Below, one piece after another: positions 8,994-17,532 of a DNA stretch of 38,062 nt. The stretch's first letter is position 1. Each line of letters starts with the position of its first letter. The notes under the pieces are model-generated. The model had not been told where the DNA came from, ran no database searches, and saw nothing but the letters and a program-made list of their open reading frames with translations. This DNA comes from Planctomycetota bacterium (GTDB lineage: Bacteria; Planctomycetota; Phycisphaerae; Phycisphaerales; SM1A02): assembly GCA_022562915.1 (NCBI GenBank), contig JADFOJ010000025.1:1-38062 (forward strand). Reading direction: 5' to 3'. Made by a program: the position numbers and the translations under genes.

Positions 8994-9512
8994 GTGTCCA
9001 GATTCGGCGTTGAATACCGCGTCGCACGGCCGACGGGCGTCTGCGCCGCCACCGGGAGGGCTCTCGATCCGGGACGGCCCTGCATGGCCACGCTCTGCGA
9101 GATTCCCGGCGACGACGGGTTCGAGCGGCGCGACTACTGCCTGGAGGCGTGGGACTCCAGTCGGCCCCAGGGGGTCTTCAGCTACTGGAAAACGACGGTC
9201 CCGGACCCGAATCGGAAGCAGCGCGTTCTCGTGGATGACACCGTGCTGCTGGACCTCTTCGAATCACTCGCCGGTGATGACAGACGCACACGCATCGCCT
9301 ATCGCTTCATCCTGTGCCTGATCCTGATGCGCAAGAAGCTGCTGCGATATGTCGGTCGAACCGGGCAAGCCGAGGACGAGCGATGGATGATGCTGCCCAG
9401 GGGTGTGCCGGCGGGGTCGAAACCGGTCGAGGTCGTCAACCCTCGCCTCACCGACGACGACGTCCGCGAACTGACCGACCAGCTTGGAGAGGTTCTGCGC
9501 GGCGAACTGTAG
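8994..9512 (+). CDS. Conserved hypothetical protein with four cysteines
   Basis: I do not recognise a named family for this 172-residue protein. The N-terminus has four cysteines (C17, C30, C35, C49) in VCAATGRALDPGRPC, MATLCE and RRDYCLEAW, a spacing that could form a metal-binding site. The rest is charged and mostly helical, with LILMRKKLLRYVGR and a closing TDDDVRELTDQLGEVLRG. There is no signal peptide, so it is probably cytoplasmic. The start is GTG 8994, divergent from cdaA across 130 bases that must hold both promoters. Its end overlaps the formal 5' end of the next open frame. Zinc binding is an inference from the cysteines alone. Confidence 0.65.
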   Translation: MSRFGVEYRVARPTGVCAATGRALDPGRPCMATLCEIPGDDGFERRDYCLEAWDSSRPQGVFSYWKTTVPDPNRKQRVLVDDTVLLDLFESLAGDDRRTRIAYRFILCLILMRKKLLRYVGRTGQAEDERWMMLPRGVPAGSKPVEVVNPRLTDDDVRELTDQLGEVLRGEL

Positions 9513-10315
9513 GAGCGATATGCATCGCTTTTCTGGGGATGGTCTCGTGCCGGACCGGCCCCGGAACAGGCGGTGCCGCCGGGTTCGAGACCCCTTCCTA
9601 CGAGGCGCTCGTCCACGGCCACAACAGTCGGGTCGACCGTATTGGCGAGGTGTACGCCCGCGGCGTCATCGAGCTGTGGTGGACCGACGATGACGGCCGG
9701 CACCACGAGCAGGGCGAGGCGGACCTCTGGGTCGCCCCGCCCCGCCGGACGGCGCTGAACATTGCCAAGCTCGGCCGGCGGCTCATGTGGATCGGCTCCG
9801 ACGACGACACTGCGTGGTTCTTCGACTTTCGCCAGGATGCCACGACGCTGTACATCGCCGCCGGCGGAGAACTCGCCGCAACCAGTGCGGTGCCCTTCGA
9901 TCCCACATTACTGCTGGATCTCGGCGGCCTGACGCGGCTGCCCGCGTCCGGGGGAAACGTCCGGTATGACGACGACCGTGTGGCCTGGGTGGTGACCGCC
10001 CGCGATCACCCGCGGCTGTTCCTCGACCGTGAGACGCTGCTGCCCGTGCGCAGCGAGTTGCTCGACGAGGAGGGCCGGATCCTTCTATACAGTGCCATGA
10101 AGCTGTCGCGCTACGAGCGAATCGAGATTACCGGTGCGTCGCCGCTCGCCGGGCCCCGCTTTCCCACCCTCGTGGACATCGTCAGCACGGATGGCCGGAT
10201 CAAGGTCAGGCTGTCCGTGCGCGGACCCACCGGCGGGGACGTCGCGCCGCGTTATTTCGACCTCCGCTGGCTGACGGACAGGTTCAAGCCGGTGACGGAG
10301 TCGCGCCCCGGATGA
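9383..10315 (+). CDS. Probable lipoprotein of unknown function (start uncertain)
   Basis: The frame contains a lipoprotein-like leader, RRTVGAICIAFLGMVSC, with the lipobox Cys at ~9548-9550. A ~250-residue beta-rich domain follows (GVIELWWTDDDGRHHEQGE, ADLWVAPPRRTALNIAKLG, TAWFFDF) whose character recalls LolA/LppX-type lipid-carrier folds; that likeness is only suggestive. The start is a problem. The nearest in-frame ATG is 9383, which gives an unusually long basic n-region inside the preceding gene. The well-placed AGGAG at 9511-9515 precedes an ATG (9520) in the wrong frame. Either the long leader is real, or a one-base error or frameshift lies near 9530. The next gene begins 8 bases after the stop. 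Confidence 0.6.
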   Translation: MDDAAQGCAGGVETGRGRQPSPHRRRRPRTDRPAWRGSARRTVGAICIAFLGMVSCRTGPGTGGAAGFETPSYEALVHGHNSRVDRIGEVYARGVIELWWTDDDGRHHEQGEADLWVAPPRRTALNIAKLGRRLMWIGSDDDTAWFFDFRQDATTLYIAAGGELAATSAVPFDPTLLLDLGGLTRLPASGGNVRYDDDRVAWVVTARDHPRLFLDRETLLPVRSELLDEEGRILLYSAMKLSRYERIEITGASPLAGPRFPTLVDIVSTDGRIKVRLSVRGPTGGDVAPRYFDLRWLTDRFKPVTESRPG

Positions 10316-10322
10316 TCGCGGT

Positions 10323-11861
10323 ATGCGTGTAGTGCACCTGGCTGTGACGATGCTCCTGCTGTGCGGCGCCCCGTGTGCCGGCGACGTGCTGCCGTCGGCG
10401 TCGAGCCACGATCACGCGTGGTTCGTTGTCACGCGCGGCGCGGTACTGGAGCTGTATCACTACGCGCGGTCGACGGACGGGCCCTATTACGACCGGGGGC
10501 TGCCGTTGACGCAGGTGCCGCGGGCGATGGCGGCCTGGGGCAATCAGCTCTGGCTGATCTTCGAGACCGCGGGCCGTCGCGACGTGGTCTCGACGCAGGT
10601 GTACCGTAACCCGGACCTCGGTGGGTGGCATCATCGTCCCCACGACCGGTTCCGCGCCGTCGGGCCGCTTGAAGCACTCGGCGAACTCGTCGACGTCACC
10701 GGGTCGCCCGGCGGGCCGATCGTCCTGCTGCGGCCCACCGCCAGGGCGCGGTCCGGCGTCCGCGCAGGTGCCGGGTCGGTTGCCTCCGAGCCCGTGCTGG
10801 GGCGACCGACGCTGCTGAAGCTCTCCGGTCGCCAGTGGGTCGACGTGCCGTTGCCGGAGGGGTTCGAGCCGGGCGCCGGCTGCCGCCTGGTCGCCGGCGG
10901 GCAGCACGGTCGGACGTTGATCCTGCTCAACCCTTCGCCTGAACGCAGCGCGGCCGCCGTGTACCGGCTCGACCGCGGGGACGGCGGATCGTGGACGCGC
11001 AGCGACGTGTCCGTGCCGGCCGGTCGGATACGCGCCCTGACCGCGGTCGGGCCCGCCGTGGCCCTGGTCACACAGACCGCTGAAACGAACTCGTTCGACG
11101 TGGTCTACCTGAGGCCGTGGCACGTGCTGCCGTTGTTGACCGGGTTCGACGCGCCGGGTGGGGCGTGGGCCGTCCTGGGCCTGAGCGACGGTCTTGCGGT
11201 CGTTGAATCCTCCACGGAGGGAGAACTCTCGATCAGGCGCATCGATCCGGTCTCCGGCCGCGTGGGTGAGAGCCGGCCGATGACGCCACAGCCGCTGATG
11301 GCCGCCAGGCTCCTCCACCGGCCGCTGCTTCTTGCGCTGGCGGTGACCGCGATCATGGCCGTCCTGATGTTCCGGCCGCTTCCCGCCAAGGCGACGATCT
11401 CGCTGGGACCGACGCAGATCGTCGCGGGACCGGTGCCGCGGGTCGTTGGAGTGTGCGTGGACGTGGCAGTCGCGGCGGGGGCGACGCTCATCGTCCTTCG
11501 TTGCCCGCCGGCGGACCTCGCGCGGATGCCGCTGTGGTCGACGGACCTCATGCAGTCGGTTCCGTTTCTCCTGATGCTGGGACTGACCATCCTGCACTCG
11601 ACGGTGACTGAATTGATCACGGGACGCACGTTAGGCAAGATCCTCGTCGGCGCCCGCGTGGTCATGGTTGACGGCGACCGTCCGGCAGCGCGAGCGATCC
11701 TGGTCCGCAATCTGTTCAAGGCGCTGGTCCTGCTGATACCAGTGCTTGCGGTTGTTGCCCTGATCAACCCCCATGGGCAGGGGCTCGGCGACCTGATGGC
11801 GCGCACGGTGGTGGTGCGGCCGGCGTCCACGGTGTCCGAGCATGCGCGCAACGACCGATAA
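10323..11861 (+). CDS. Secreted-domain/RDD-family membrane protein
   Basis: This 512-residue protein starts with a signal peptide (VVHLAVTMLLLCGAPCAGDV). About 310 residues of repetitive beta character follow (AWFVVTRGAVLELYHY, GNQLWLIFETAGR, GRTLILLNPSPE, DGLAVVES), compatible with a propeller-like extracytoplasmic sensor. The C-terminal ~190 residues hold hydrophobic segments (LLLALAVTAIMAVLMF, FLLMLGLTIL, LVLLIPVLAVVALI) and an RDD-family signature: PRVVGVCVDVAV with the R and D, TLGKILVGARVV, and a final GQGLGDLMARTVVV. RDD proteins are poorly understood membrane proteins. The start ATG lies 8 bases after the lipoprotein stop, so the two are probably co-transcribed. The RDD call is good; the N-terminal fold is a guess. 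Confidence 0.75.
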   Translation: MRVVHLAVTMLLLCGAPCAGDVLPSASSHDHAWFVVTRGAVLELYHYARSTDGPYYDRGLPLTQVPRAMAAWGNQLWLIFETAGRRDVVSTQVYRNPDLGGWHHRPHDRFRAVGPLEALGELVDVTGSPGGPIVLLRPTARARSGVRAGAGSVASEPVLGRPTLLKLSGRQWVDVPLPEGFEPGAGCRLVAGGQHGRTLILLNPSPERSAAAVYRLDRGDGGSWTRSDVSVPAGRIRALTAVGPAVALVTQTAETNSFDVVYLRPWHVLPLLTGFDAPGGAWAVLGLSDGLAVVESSTEGELSIRRIDPVSGRVGESRPMTPQPLMAARLLHRPLLLALAVTAIMAVLMFRPLPAKATISLGPTQIVAGPVPRVVGVCVDVAVAAGATLIVLRCPPADLARMPLWSTDLMQSVPFLLMLGLTILHSTVTELITGRTLGKILVGARVVMVDGDRPAARAILVRNLFKALVLLIPVLAVVALINPHGQGLGDLMARTVVVRPASTVSEHARNDR

Positions 11862-12015
11862 CCTCGGGCGTTCCGTTCCGTCGGACCCCACGCCAATGCT
11901 ATAGCCGGATCCACACGGCGACCGATAAGCGCTCTCGGCGGTGAACGGATTCGCCGCCTTCTTGGTCGTCCGACCGCCCGGGCCGTATGGTCCGGCGGTC
12001 AGTGAGAGGATCTCC

Positions 12016-14568
12016 GTGGCCGACGATCGAGCTGGCAAGGACGCCGCTGGCGTGCGAGAGGATCGCGAACAGCCGTCTGGCGAGGACGTGGTCGCCGACC
12101 AGTCCGCCGACGAAGCTGTCGATTGGTCCTCGTGGAACAACCTGTGGCAGATCCCGGCAATCGCCGTGAGCGCGGTCGTCATCGCCGTCGGCCTGTACGT
12201 CGCGATGATGCGGGCCCCGAAGAACGACTTCCAGGGTGCCTTCGACCTCGTCGACCGCCTCATCGAGACCGAGCAGTTTGACCTTGCCGCTACCCGGTTG
12301 AACGAGGTGGTCGAGCCCAACCTGGCCGACGCGACCGGCCTGGAGCAGGCGCGGTTCGAGGCGACGGTGGCGGACTGGATCTCCCTGAGCCAGAATGCGG
12401 CCGAGCTCGACCTCGAAGTCAACAACCGTCGGATCGTCGACCACTACGGCAGGGCGTCCGACATGGGCCTGCCCATGAGCCCGGCCAGGTTGGAGCGCTG
12501 GGCACACGCCTGGATCTCGCTTGGCGAGTTCGACGCGACCCGGCAGAGCCTCGACCGGATGGAAAAGATGGCCGCCAGCGCGGGCGATCAGGGCGGCGAG
12601 CTCCGCCGCCGGCGCAACGCGGTGCTCCGCCGGCTGGTCGAGTTCAGTCTTCGCCAGTCCGATTTTTCCGAAGAGTCGATGACGGAACTGCTGGTCGGCT
12701 ACCGCACCGATCACCTGATCAGTTCGGGTGACGAGTTGTGGGCCATCGCGCGGCAGGCGGAGCTCCGCATCGAGAGCGGGCACGCCGACGATGCGGTCGC
12801 GCACCTGCTCATCGACATGCGCCGCTTCGAGCCGGAGCTCGACGAGATGCCCGATCTGTCGTTCGGTGAACTCTTTGCGCTGCTCGCTCGCGGCTACTAC
12901 GAACTGGGGAACTTCCCGTACGCCGAATACCACGTCCAGCAGGCGATGGAGACGCTCCGGGGGGCCGACCCCGCCAGGGCGTCCGCACTGGTTCTGCTCG
13001 GGCAGATCGCCGTGACCCAGGGACGGTGGCACGACGCCTTCGAGCTGTTCGACGAGGTTGTCCGTGAGTACGCGACGTCCCGGTCCGGCATACCCGGTCG
13101 CCTCGGCCGGGCGGAGGTGTACAGCGTCCTGGGCGACGATCAGCGAAGCCTCGACGACTACACCGTGCTGCGCGATGCGATCGTCGATGGGAGGCCTCGC
13201 CGCGACGTCACACCCGACGACATCGCCCGCAGTCTCTCCGACCGCCACGACGCGGCGCTCACGATGGAGAAACTGGACGCCGCGCTGCAGTATGTCCTGC
13301 TCGCTGAAAAGATGTATGCGCTGGGCCACGTTCCCGCGGAGCTCATCTTCCGTGTCGCCTCGACGAGCCGCCAACTCGCCGACAACGCGATCGCCGACGC
13401 CGGGAACCTGGATCCCGGCATCGAGCTGCGTCACATCGAGCTGCGTCACATCGATCCGGCGCTGCGTTTCGGAGCGAACGAGCACTACCGGCGGGCCGGC
13501 GACTACTTCGTGCGCCATGCCCGCGAACTGGCGGGCCGTCCCGGCGCCGACGAGCACTGGGCTGATTCACTGTGGCTCGCCGCGGACAGCTACGACCTCG
13601 GCGGGTGGCATGACCTCGCCATCAGCCACTTTGTCGAGTACGTGTCGGGCCGGTCCGAGGCCGATCCGCGCCGTCCCGATGCGGTGTTCCGTCTCGCCGT
13701 GGCGCACCATGCCGAAATGGACTACGAGTCGGCGGCGCGGTACTACGAGCAGGTACTCACCGAGCACCCGCGCAGTCATGTCGCGTCTCGCAGCCACGTT
13801 CCGCTGGCTCGCTGCCTGCTCGCGCTCGGGCGCCGCCCCGAGGCGGAGCAGCACATGATCGAGGTCGTCACCGGGCAGCAGCACCTCGCGCCCGATGCGG
13901 TTGACTACCGCGATGCCCTCATCGAACTGGGAAGCCTGTACTACGACGACGAGGACTACGTCGGTGCCATCGAACGTCTCGATGAGGCGGTCCGGCGATA
14001 TCCGGACGATCCACGCATACACGAGATCCGCTTCCGCCTCGCGGACAGCTACCGGCGTCACGCGGCGTCGCTTGCCCGCGACCGGGGCCTGCCCGGCGTG
14101 TCGCCGGTCGAACGCGACAGGCTCGAGACGGAGCGCACCGGGTACCTTGACACGGCGCAGCAGTTGTTCGGGGCGATCATCCGGGATGACGAAGCATCGG
14201 CGGTTCCCGGGGCGATCGTGGATGACCAGATCCTGCGTTACGCGTATCTCTACCGCGCGGACTGCGCGTTCGAGCTTGGCCGGTACGCCGAGGCCGTCGA
14301 GCACTACGACCAGGTGGCGAGTCGCTTCACCCGGCACCACTCGTCGATGACGGCGCTCATCCAGATCGTCAACTGCTACTCCAAGCTCGGGGACCTCAAC
14401 CGCGCGCGGACCGCGCACCGCCGGGCGCTGTTGCGTCTGAAGAAACTCCCGGACGAGGCCTTCGCGGCCCCGGACGTGCTGCTCGACCGCGAGGCGTGGG
14501 AACGATGGCTCCAGAACATGCCTGCCGGCCCGGTCGACGGCAACCAGGCGGCCTCCGCGGCCGGTTGA
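12016..14568 (+). CDS. Large membrane-anchored TPR protein
   Basis: The 850-residue protein has a short acidic N-terminus, one membrane helix (IPAIAVSAVVIAVGLYVAMM, residues ~47-66) and then an almost continuous array of TPR-like helix pairs. Clear examples are ARGYYELGNFPYAEYHVQQA, LGQIAVTQGRWHDAFELFDE, YDLGGWHDLAISHFVEYV, HHAEMDYESAARYYEQVL, DDEDYVGAIERLDEAVRRYP and FELGRYAEAVEHYDQV. The start is GTG 12016, with GAGAGGA five bases upstream; an earlier in-frame GTG at 11941 has no such site. A 15-base tandem duplication (13423-13452) doubles ELRHI. The FlgN-like gene follows after 26 bases, so it may be co-expressed with the flagellar regulators. It is probably a protein-interaction scaffold. 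Confidence 0.75.
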   Translation: MADDRAGKDAAGVREDREQPSGEDVVADQSADEAVDWSSWNNLWQIPAIAVSAVVIAVGLYVAMMRAPKNDFQGAFDLVDRLIETEQFDLAATRLNEVVEPNLADATGLEQARFEATVADWISLSQNAAELDLEVNNRRIVDHYGRASDMGLPMSPARLERWAHAWISLGEFDATRQSLDRMEKMAASAGDQGGELRRRRNAVLRRLVEFSLRQSDFSEESMTELLVGYRTDHLISSGDELWAIARQAELRIESGHADDAVAHLLIDMRRFEPELDEMPDLSFGELFALLARGYYELGNFPYAEYHVQQAMETLRGADPARASALVLLGQIAVTQGRWHDAFELFDEVVREYATSRSGIPGRLGRAEVYSVLGDDQRSLDDYTVLRDAIVDGRPRRDVTPDDIARSLSDRHDAALTMEKLDAALQYVLLAEKMYALGHVPAELIFRVASTSRQLADNAIADAGNLDPGIELRHIELRHIDPALRFGANEHYRRAGDYFVRHARELAGRPGADEHWADSLWLAADSYDLGGWHDLAISHFVEYVSGRSEADPRRPDAVFRLAVAHHAEMDYESAARYYEQVLTEHPRSHVASRSHVPLARCLLALGRRPEAEQHMIEVVTGQQHLAPDAVDYRDALIELGSLYYDDEDYVGAIERLDEAVRRYPDDPRIHEIRFRLADSYRRHAASLARDRGLPGVSPVERDRLETERTGYLDTAQQLFGAIIRDDEASAVPGAIVDDQILRYAYLYRADCAFELGRYAEAVEHYDQVASRFTRHHSSMTALIQIVNCYSKLGDLNRARTAHRRALLRLKKLPDEAFAAPDVLLDREAWERWLQNMPAGPVDGNQAASAAG

Positions 14569-14594
14569 ACCCGACTCCATTCCAGGAACGATCG

Positions 14595-15053
14595 ATGTCC
14601 AACCTCGAAACAACCGCTCCCGCCGACCTGCTGATCAAGCTGCTGGAGCGCCAACAGGCGCTCGCCGAGCAGCTTGCCGGCCTCGCCAACCGGCAGGCCG
14701 CGCTGATCGATGCCCGCGATACCGACGACCTGCTCGTGCTGCTCACACATCGTCAGCGGATCATGGACCAGTTCACGGCCGGTCAGGACAGTCTTGCGCG
14801 TCTCTCGGAGGCGACTCACCGGGCGCAGCCGGGGTCCTCCGACGCCCACCAGCGGATCGGAGCGCTCATCGAGGATATCAGCGACCGGCTCACGGGAATC
14901 ATGCGGCTCGACGAGCGGGATCGCGACCTGCTGGAGGCAAACCGCGACAGCATCGGTGCCGCGCTGAACGGCCTCGCCACCGCGCGCGAAGCTCGCCTGG
15001 CGTATCTGAACGCCCGGGCCGTCACCAATCGTTTTGCGGATCGCCGGGGATAG
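14595..15053 (+). CDS. flgN: FlgN-like flagellar export chaperone
   Basis: This 152-residue, nearly all-helical protein has the FlgN layout: a coiled-coil N-terminus (LIKLLERQQALAEQLAGLAN, ALIDARDTDDLLVLLTHRQR), a middle helix and a C-terminal segment LAYLNARAVTNRFADRRG. FlgN chaperones carry the hook-filament junction proteins FlgK and FlgL to the export apparatus. The sequence is weakly conserved, so the call rests on size, the ARD.DDLL.LL..RQ pattern and position directly upstream of the flagellar regulators. The start ATG 14595 has AGGAACG upstream. The stop is followed after two bases by the sensor kinase start. A generic coiled-coil protein is the alternative. Confidence 0.6.
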   Translation: MSNLETTAPADLLIKLLERQQALAEQLAGLANRQAALIDARDTDDLLVLLTHRQRIMDQFTAGQDSLARLSEATHRAQPGSSDAHQRIGALIEDISDRLTGIMRLDERDRDLLEANRDSIGAALNGLATAREARLAYLNARAVTNRFADRRG

Positions 15054-15055
15054 AC

Positions 15056-15976
15056 ATGAGCACCGTGACCACACAGCAGCCGCCTGCCGAGGTGCCGACC
15101 CTGGGGATCGACGACCTCCGGCAACTCATGCGCTCGGTCAACGAGACCACCGAGCGACTCGAGCGCACGCACATCGCGCTGCAACAGGAAGTCGCGCGCC
15201 TCAAGGGCGAGCTTGCCGAGGCCAACGTGCAGCTTCACCGTTCGCGGTCACTGGCTGCGCTGGGGGAGATGGCCGCGGGTATCGCCCACGAGGTGCGGAA
15301 TCCGCTGGCGTCGATCGGTCTCTACGCGCAGATGCTCGTCGAGGACCTCGCGGACCGGCCCGAGGGATTACGGCTGGCGGGGCGGATCACCACCGCCGTC
15401 CAGCGGATCGACACCATCGTCCGGGACATCCTGCGCTTCGCCCGCGACACCACGGTGCATCCGCAGCGCGTCCGGGCGGCCCAGCTCATCGATCAGGCAC
15501 TCGAAAGCTGCCGAACGGTGCTTGCTGATGCGGACGTAGCAGTCGTCGGCGGGCATCGTCTGGCGGAGTCGCTCGAGCTGGAGGTGGACACGACTCTCAT
15601 GGTGCAGGCGCTGGCCAACATCATTCGCAATGCGGCCGAAGCGATGGCCGAAAGCTGCCACGAGCAGCGCACGCTGACGGTCACGCTTGGACTCCAGCGG
15701 CGACGCCTGCCGCGCGGCGGACGGGCCGAATGCATCGTGCTGGGCGTTCAGGACAGTGGACCGGGGATTTCCCCGGAGGTCCTCGAGCGGATGTTCAATC
15801 CTTTCTTTACGACGCGTCGAACGGGCACCGGTCTCGGCCTCGCCATCGTCCATCGGATCGTGGAAGCGCATGGTGGGCACGTGGCGGTCTCCAACCGCAC
15901 CGAGGGCGGGGCCGTGGTGGAACTGTGCCTGCCCCCACCGACAGCCTCCCCACTGGAAGCCAGGAGCACTCAATGA
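15056..15976 (+). CDS. Cytoplasmic sensor histidine kinase, FleS/FlrB/AtoS-like
   Basis: The 306-residue kinase lacks membrane helices. A coiled-coil N-terminus (TTERLERTHIALQQEVARLK) leads into the dimerisation and phospho-acceptor helix SLAALGEMAAGIAHEVRNPL, with phospho-acceptor His78. The ATP-binding domain shows all boxes: N box NIIRNAAEAM, G1 DSGPGI, F box FNPFFTTR and G2 GTGLGLAIV. It overlaps the downstream NtrC-type regulator by ATGA, so the two form a two-component system. Position and architecture match the cytoplasmic kinases that switch on middle flagellar genes in other polar flagellates. The input signal is unknown; flagellar assembly status is the usual one in relatives. Confidence 0.88.
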   Translation: MSTVTTQQPPAEVPTLGIDDLRQLMRSVNETTERLERTHIALQQEVARLKGELAEANVQLHRSRSLAALGEMAAGIAHEVRNPLASIGLYAQMLVEDLADRPEGLRLAGRITTAVQRIDTIVRDILRFARDTTVHPQRVRAAQLIDQALESCRTVLADADVAVVGGHRLAESLELEVDTTLMVQALANIIRNAAEAMAESCHEQRTLTVTLGLQRRRLPRGGRAECIVLGVQDSGPGISPEVLERMFNPFFTTRRTGTGLGLAIVHRIVEAHGGHVAVSNRTEGGAVVELCLPPPTASPLEARSTQ

Positions 15977-17400
15977 GCAGGATTCTCATCGTTGACGACA
16001 AGGAAATGATGCGTGACAGCGTGGCGACGATGCTCGCCCGCAAGGGACACACCGTGACGGTCGCCGCCGGTGCCGAGCCCGCGCTTGCCAAGCTTGCCGA
16101 GCGGACGTTCGATGTGTTGATCACCGATCTTCAGATGCCGGAGATGGACGGGCTGGCGCTGCTGGCGGAGGTCCGGCGACACGATGAGCAGCTTCCGGTC
16201 ATCTTCATGACCGCCTACGGCACCGTCGAAACGGCGGTCGCGGCCCTCAAGAACGGCGCGTTCGACTACCTGACCAAGCCGTTCTCGGGTGACGAGCTTC
16301 TCCTGAGCGTGGACCGGGCGCTGGAGCGCGCGCGGCTGCTCAAGGAGAACCAGATCCTGCGAGCGGCGGCGTCGCCCGCCGGCAGCCCCGCGCATCGGCA
16401 CCGGATGATCGGCGACGGGCCGTGCATGAGAGCGCTGAAGAACCACCTGGGAAGGATCGCCGACAGCCACGGGACAGTGCTCGTCAGCGGCGAGTCCGGT
16501 ACCGGCAAGGAAGTGGCGGCGCGGTGGATCCACGAACACAGCCCGCGCGCGAGCATGCCGTTTCTGGCCATCAACTGCGCGGCACTGTCGACGAGCCTGC
16601 TGGAATCGGAGCTCTTCGGGCACGAGAAAGGCGCGTTCACCGGTGCGGACCGGCTTCGCAAGGGCCGGTTCGAGATCGCCGACGGAGGGACGTTGCTGCT
16701 CGATGAGATCAGCGAGATCGCGCCGGCGATCCAGGCCAAGCTGCTGCGGGTGCTGCAGGAGCGGTCCTTCGAGCGCGTCGGAAGCAGCTCCAGTCGAGCG
16801 GTGGACGTGCGGATCATCGCGACGACCAATCGGGATCTTCCGGCGGAGGTGGCTCGCGGCGCGTTCCGCGAGGACCTGTACTTCAGGATCAACGTGCTGC
16901 CCGTCGTCATGCCGCCGTTGCGGCAGATCATCGAGGAAGTCACCGAGATGGTGCCGCACTTCCTCGAACAGGTCGCCTCGCGCGAGGGACGACCGGTCAA
17001 GTCGATCGAGCCGGCGGCACTGGACCTCATGCGGCAGTATCCGTGGCCCGGCAACGTTCGCGAACTCCAGAACGTGTGCGAGCGGGCGGTGGTGCTGACC
17101 ACCCAGGACGTGATCAAGGCGACGCTGATCGAGCCCTGGCTGCAGGCACGTGGAACTCGGCGGCCGGCGTCGATGATCGAGGCGGCGCCGCTGGCGACTG
17201 ATCTGCAGATGGATCTCGGCGTCGTCTGCGACGGCAGCCTGACGCTGGAGGATGTCGAGCGCGAGACGATCATCGCCACGCTCGTGCGCAATAACGGACA
17301 CCGCCAGCGGAGCGCGGCGGCACTGGGGATCGGCGTCCGGACGCTCGGATTGAAGCTCAAGAAGTGGAAGGAGCAGCAGATTGTCTCGGAGACGCTGTGA
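15973..17400 (+). CDS. NtrC-family sigma-54 response regulator, FlrC/FlgR-like
   Basis: The 475-residue activator has a receiver domain (DD at 8-9, phospho-acceptor Asp52 in TDLQMP, Thr80, Lys102 in YLTKPF). Its AAA+ domain has Walker A GESGTGKE at 172-179, the sigma-54-contacting GAFTGA loop at 219-224, Walker B GGTLLLDEIS and an arginine-finger region. The Fis-type helix-turn-helix at the C-terminus reads NNGHRQRSAAALGIGVRTLG, then LKLKKW. The intact GAFTGA indicates a true sigma-54 activator. It is translated from the ATGA overlap with its kinase. A strong sigma-54 promoter lies ~90 bases downstream, ahead of flgB. By analogy with FlrC/FleR/FlgR it should activate the flagellar operon; that target is an inference. 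Confidence 0.92.
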   Translation: MSRILIVDDKEMMRDSVATMLARKGHTVTVAAGAEPALAKLAERTFDVLITDLQMPEMDGLALLAEVRRHDEQLPVIFMTAYGTVETAVAALKNGAFDYLTKPFSGDELLLSVDRALERARLLKENQILRAAASPAGSPAHRHRMIGDGPCMRALKNHLGRIADSHGTVLVSGESGTGKEVAARWIHEHSPRASMPFLAINCAALSTSLLESELFGHEKGAFTGADRLRKGRFEIADGGTLLLDEISEIAPAIQAKLLRVLQERSFERVGSSSSRAVDVRIIATTNRDLPAEVARGAFREDLYFRINVLPVVMPPLRQIIEEVTEMVPHFLEQVASREGRPVKSIEPAALDLMRQYPWPGNVRELQNVCERAVVLTTQDVIKATLIEPWLQARGTRRPASMIEAAPLATDLQMDLGVVCDGSLTLEDVERETIIATLVRNNGHRQRSAAALGIGVRTLGLKLKKWKEQQIVSETL

Positions 17401-17487
17401 CGACGGCCAATCCTGCGCCGAGCGCGTTTTCTGCGCGGCTGCCCGGGTGCCGGGTGGCGTTCACGTTGCCTTGCCCGCCTGCCTTGC

Positions 17488-17503
17488 TGGCCCGCGATTT
17501 GCA
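17488..17503 (+). promoter_or_regulatory. Sigma-54 promoter of the flgB operon
   Basis: The sequence TGGCCCGCGATTTGCA matches the -24/-12 consensus TGGCACG-N4-TTGCW with one mismatch. The invariant GG (17489-17490) and GC (17501-17502) are exactly ten bases apart. Transcription would start near 17513, giving a leader of about 20 bases before the flgB ATG at 17533. The gene just upstream encodes a GAFTGA-type activator. No other correctly spaced site was found in the flagellar intergenic gaps. Confidence 0.8.
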
Positions 17504-17532
17504 GTGGCTACGGCAGAACGGAGCCCACGCGC

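Noticed and set aside
9484..9693. Open frame beginning near the good AGGAG-ATG at 9520
   Set aside because: The product is a short arginine-rich sequence with no domain; the overlapping frame encodes the lipoprotein.
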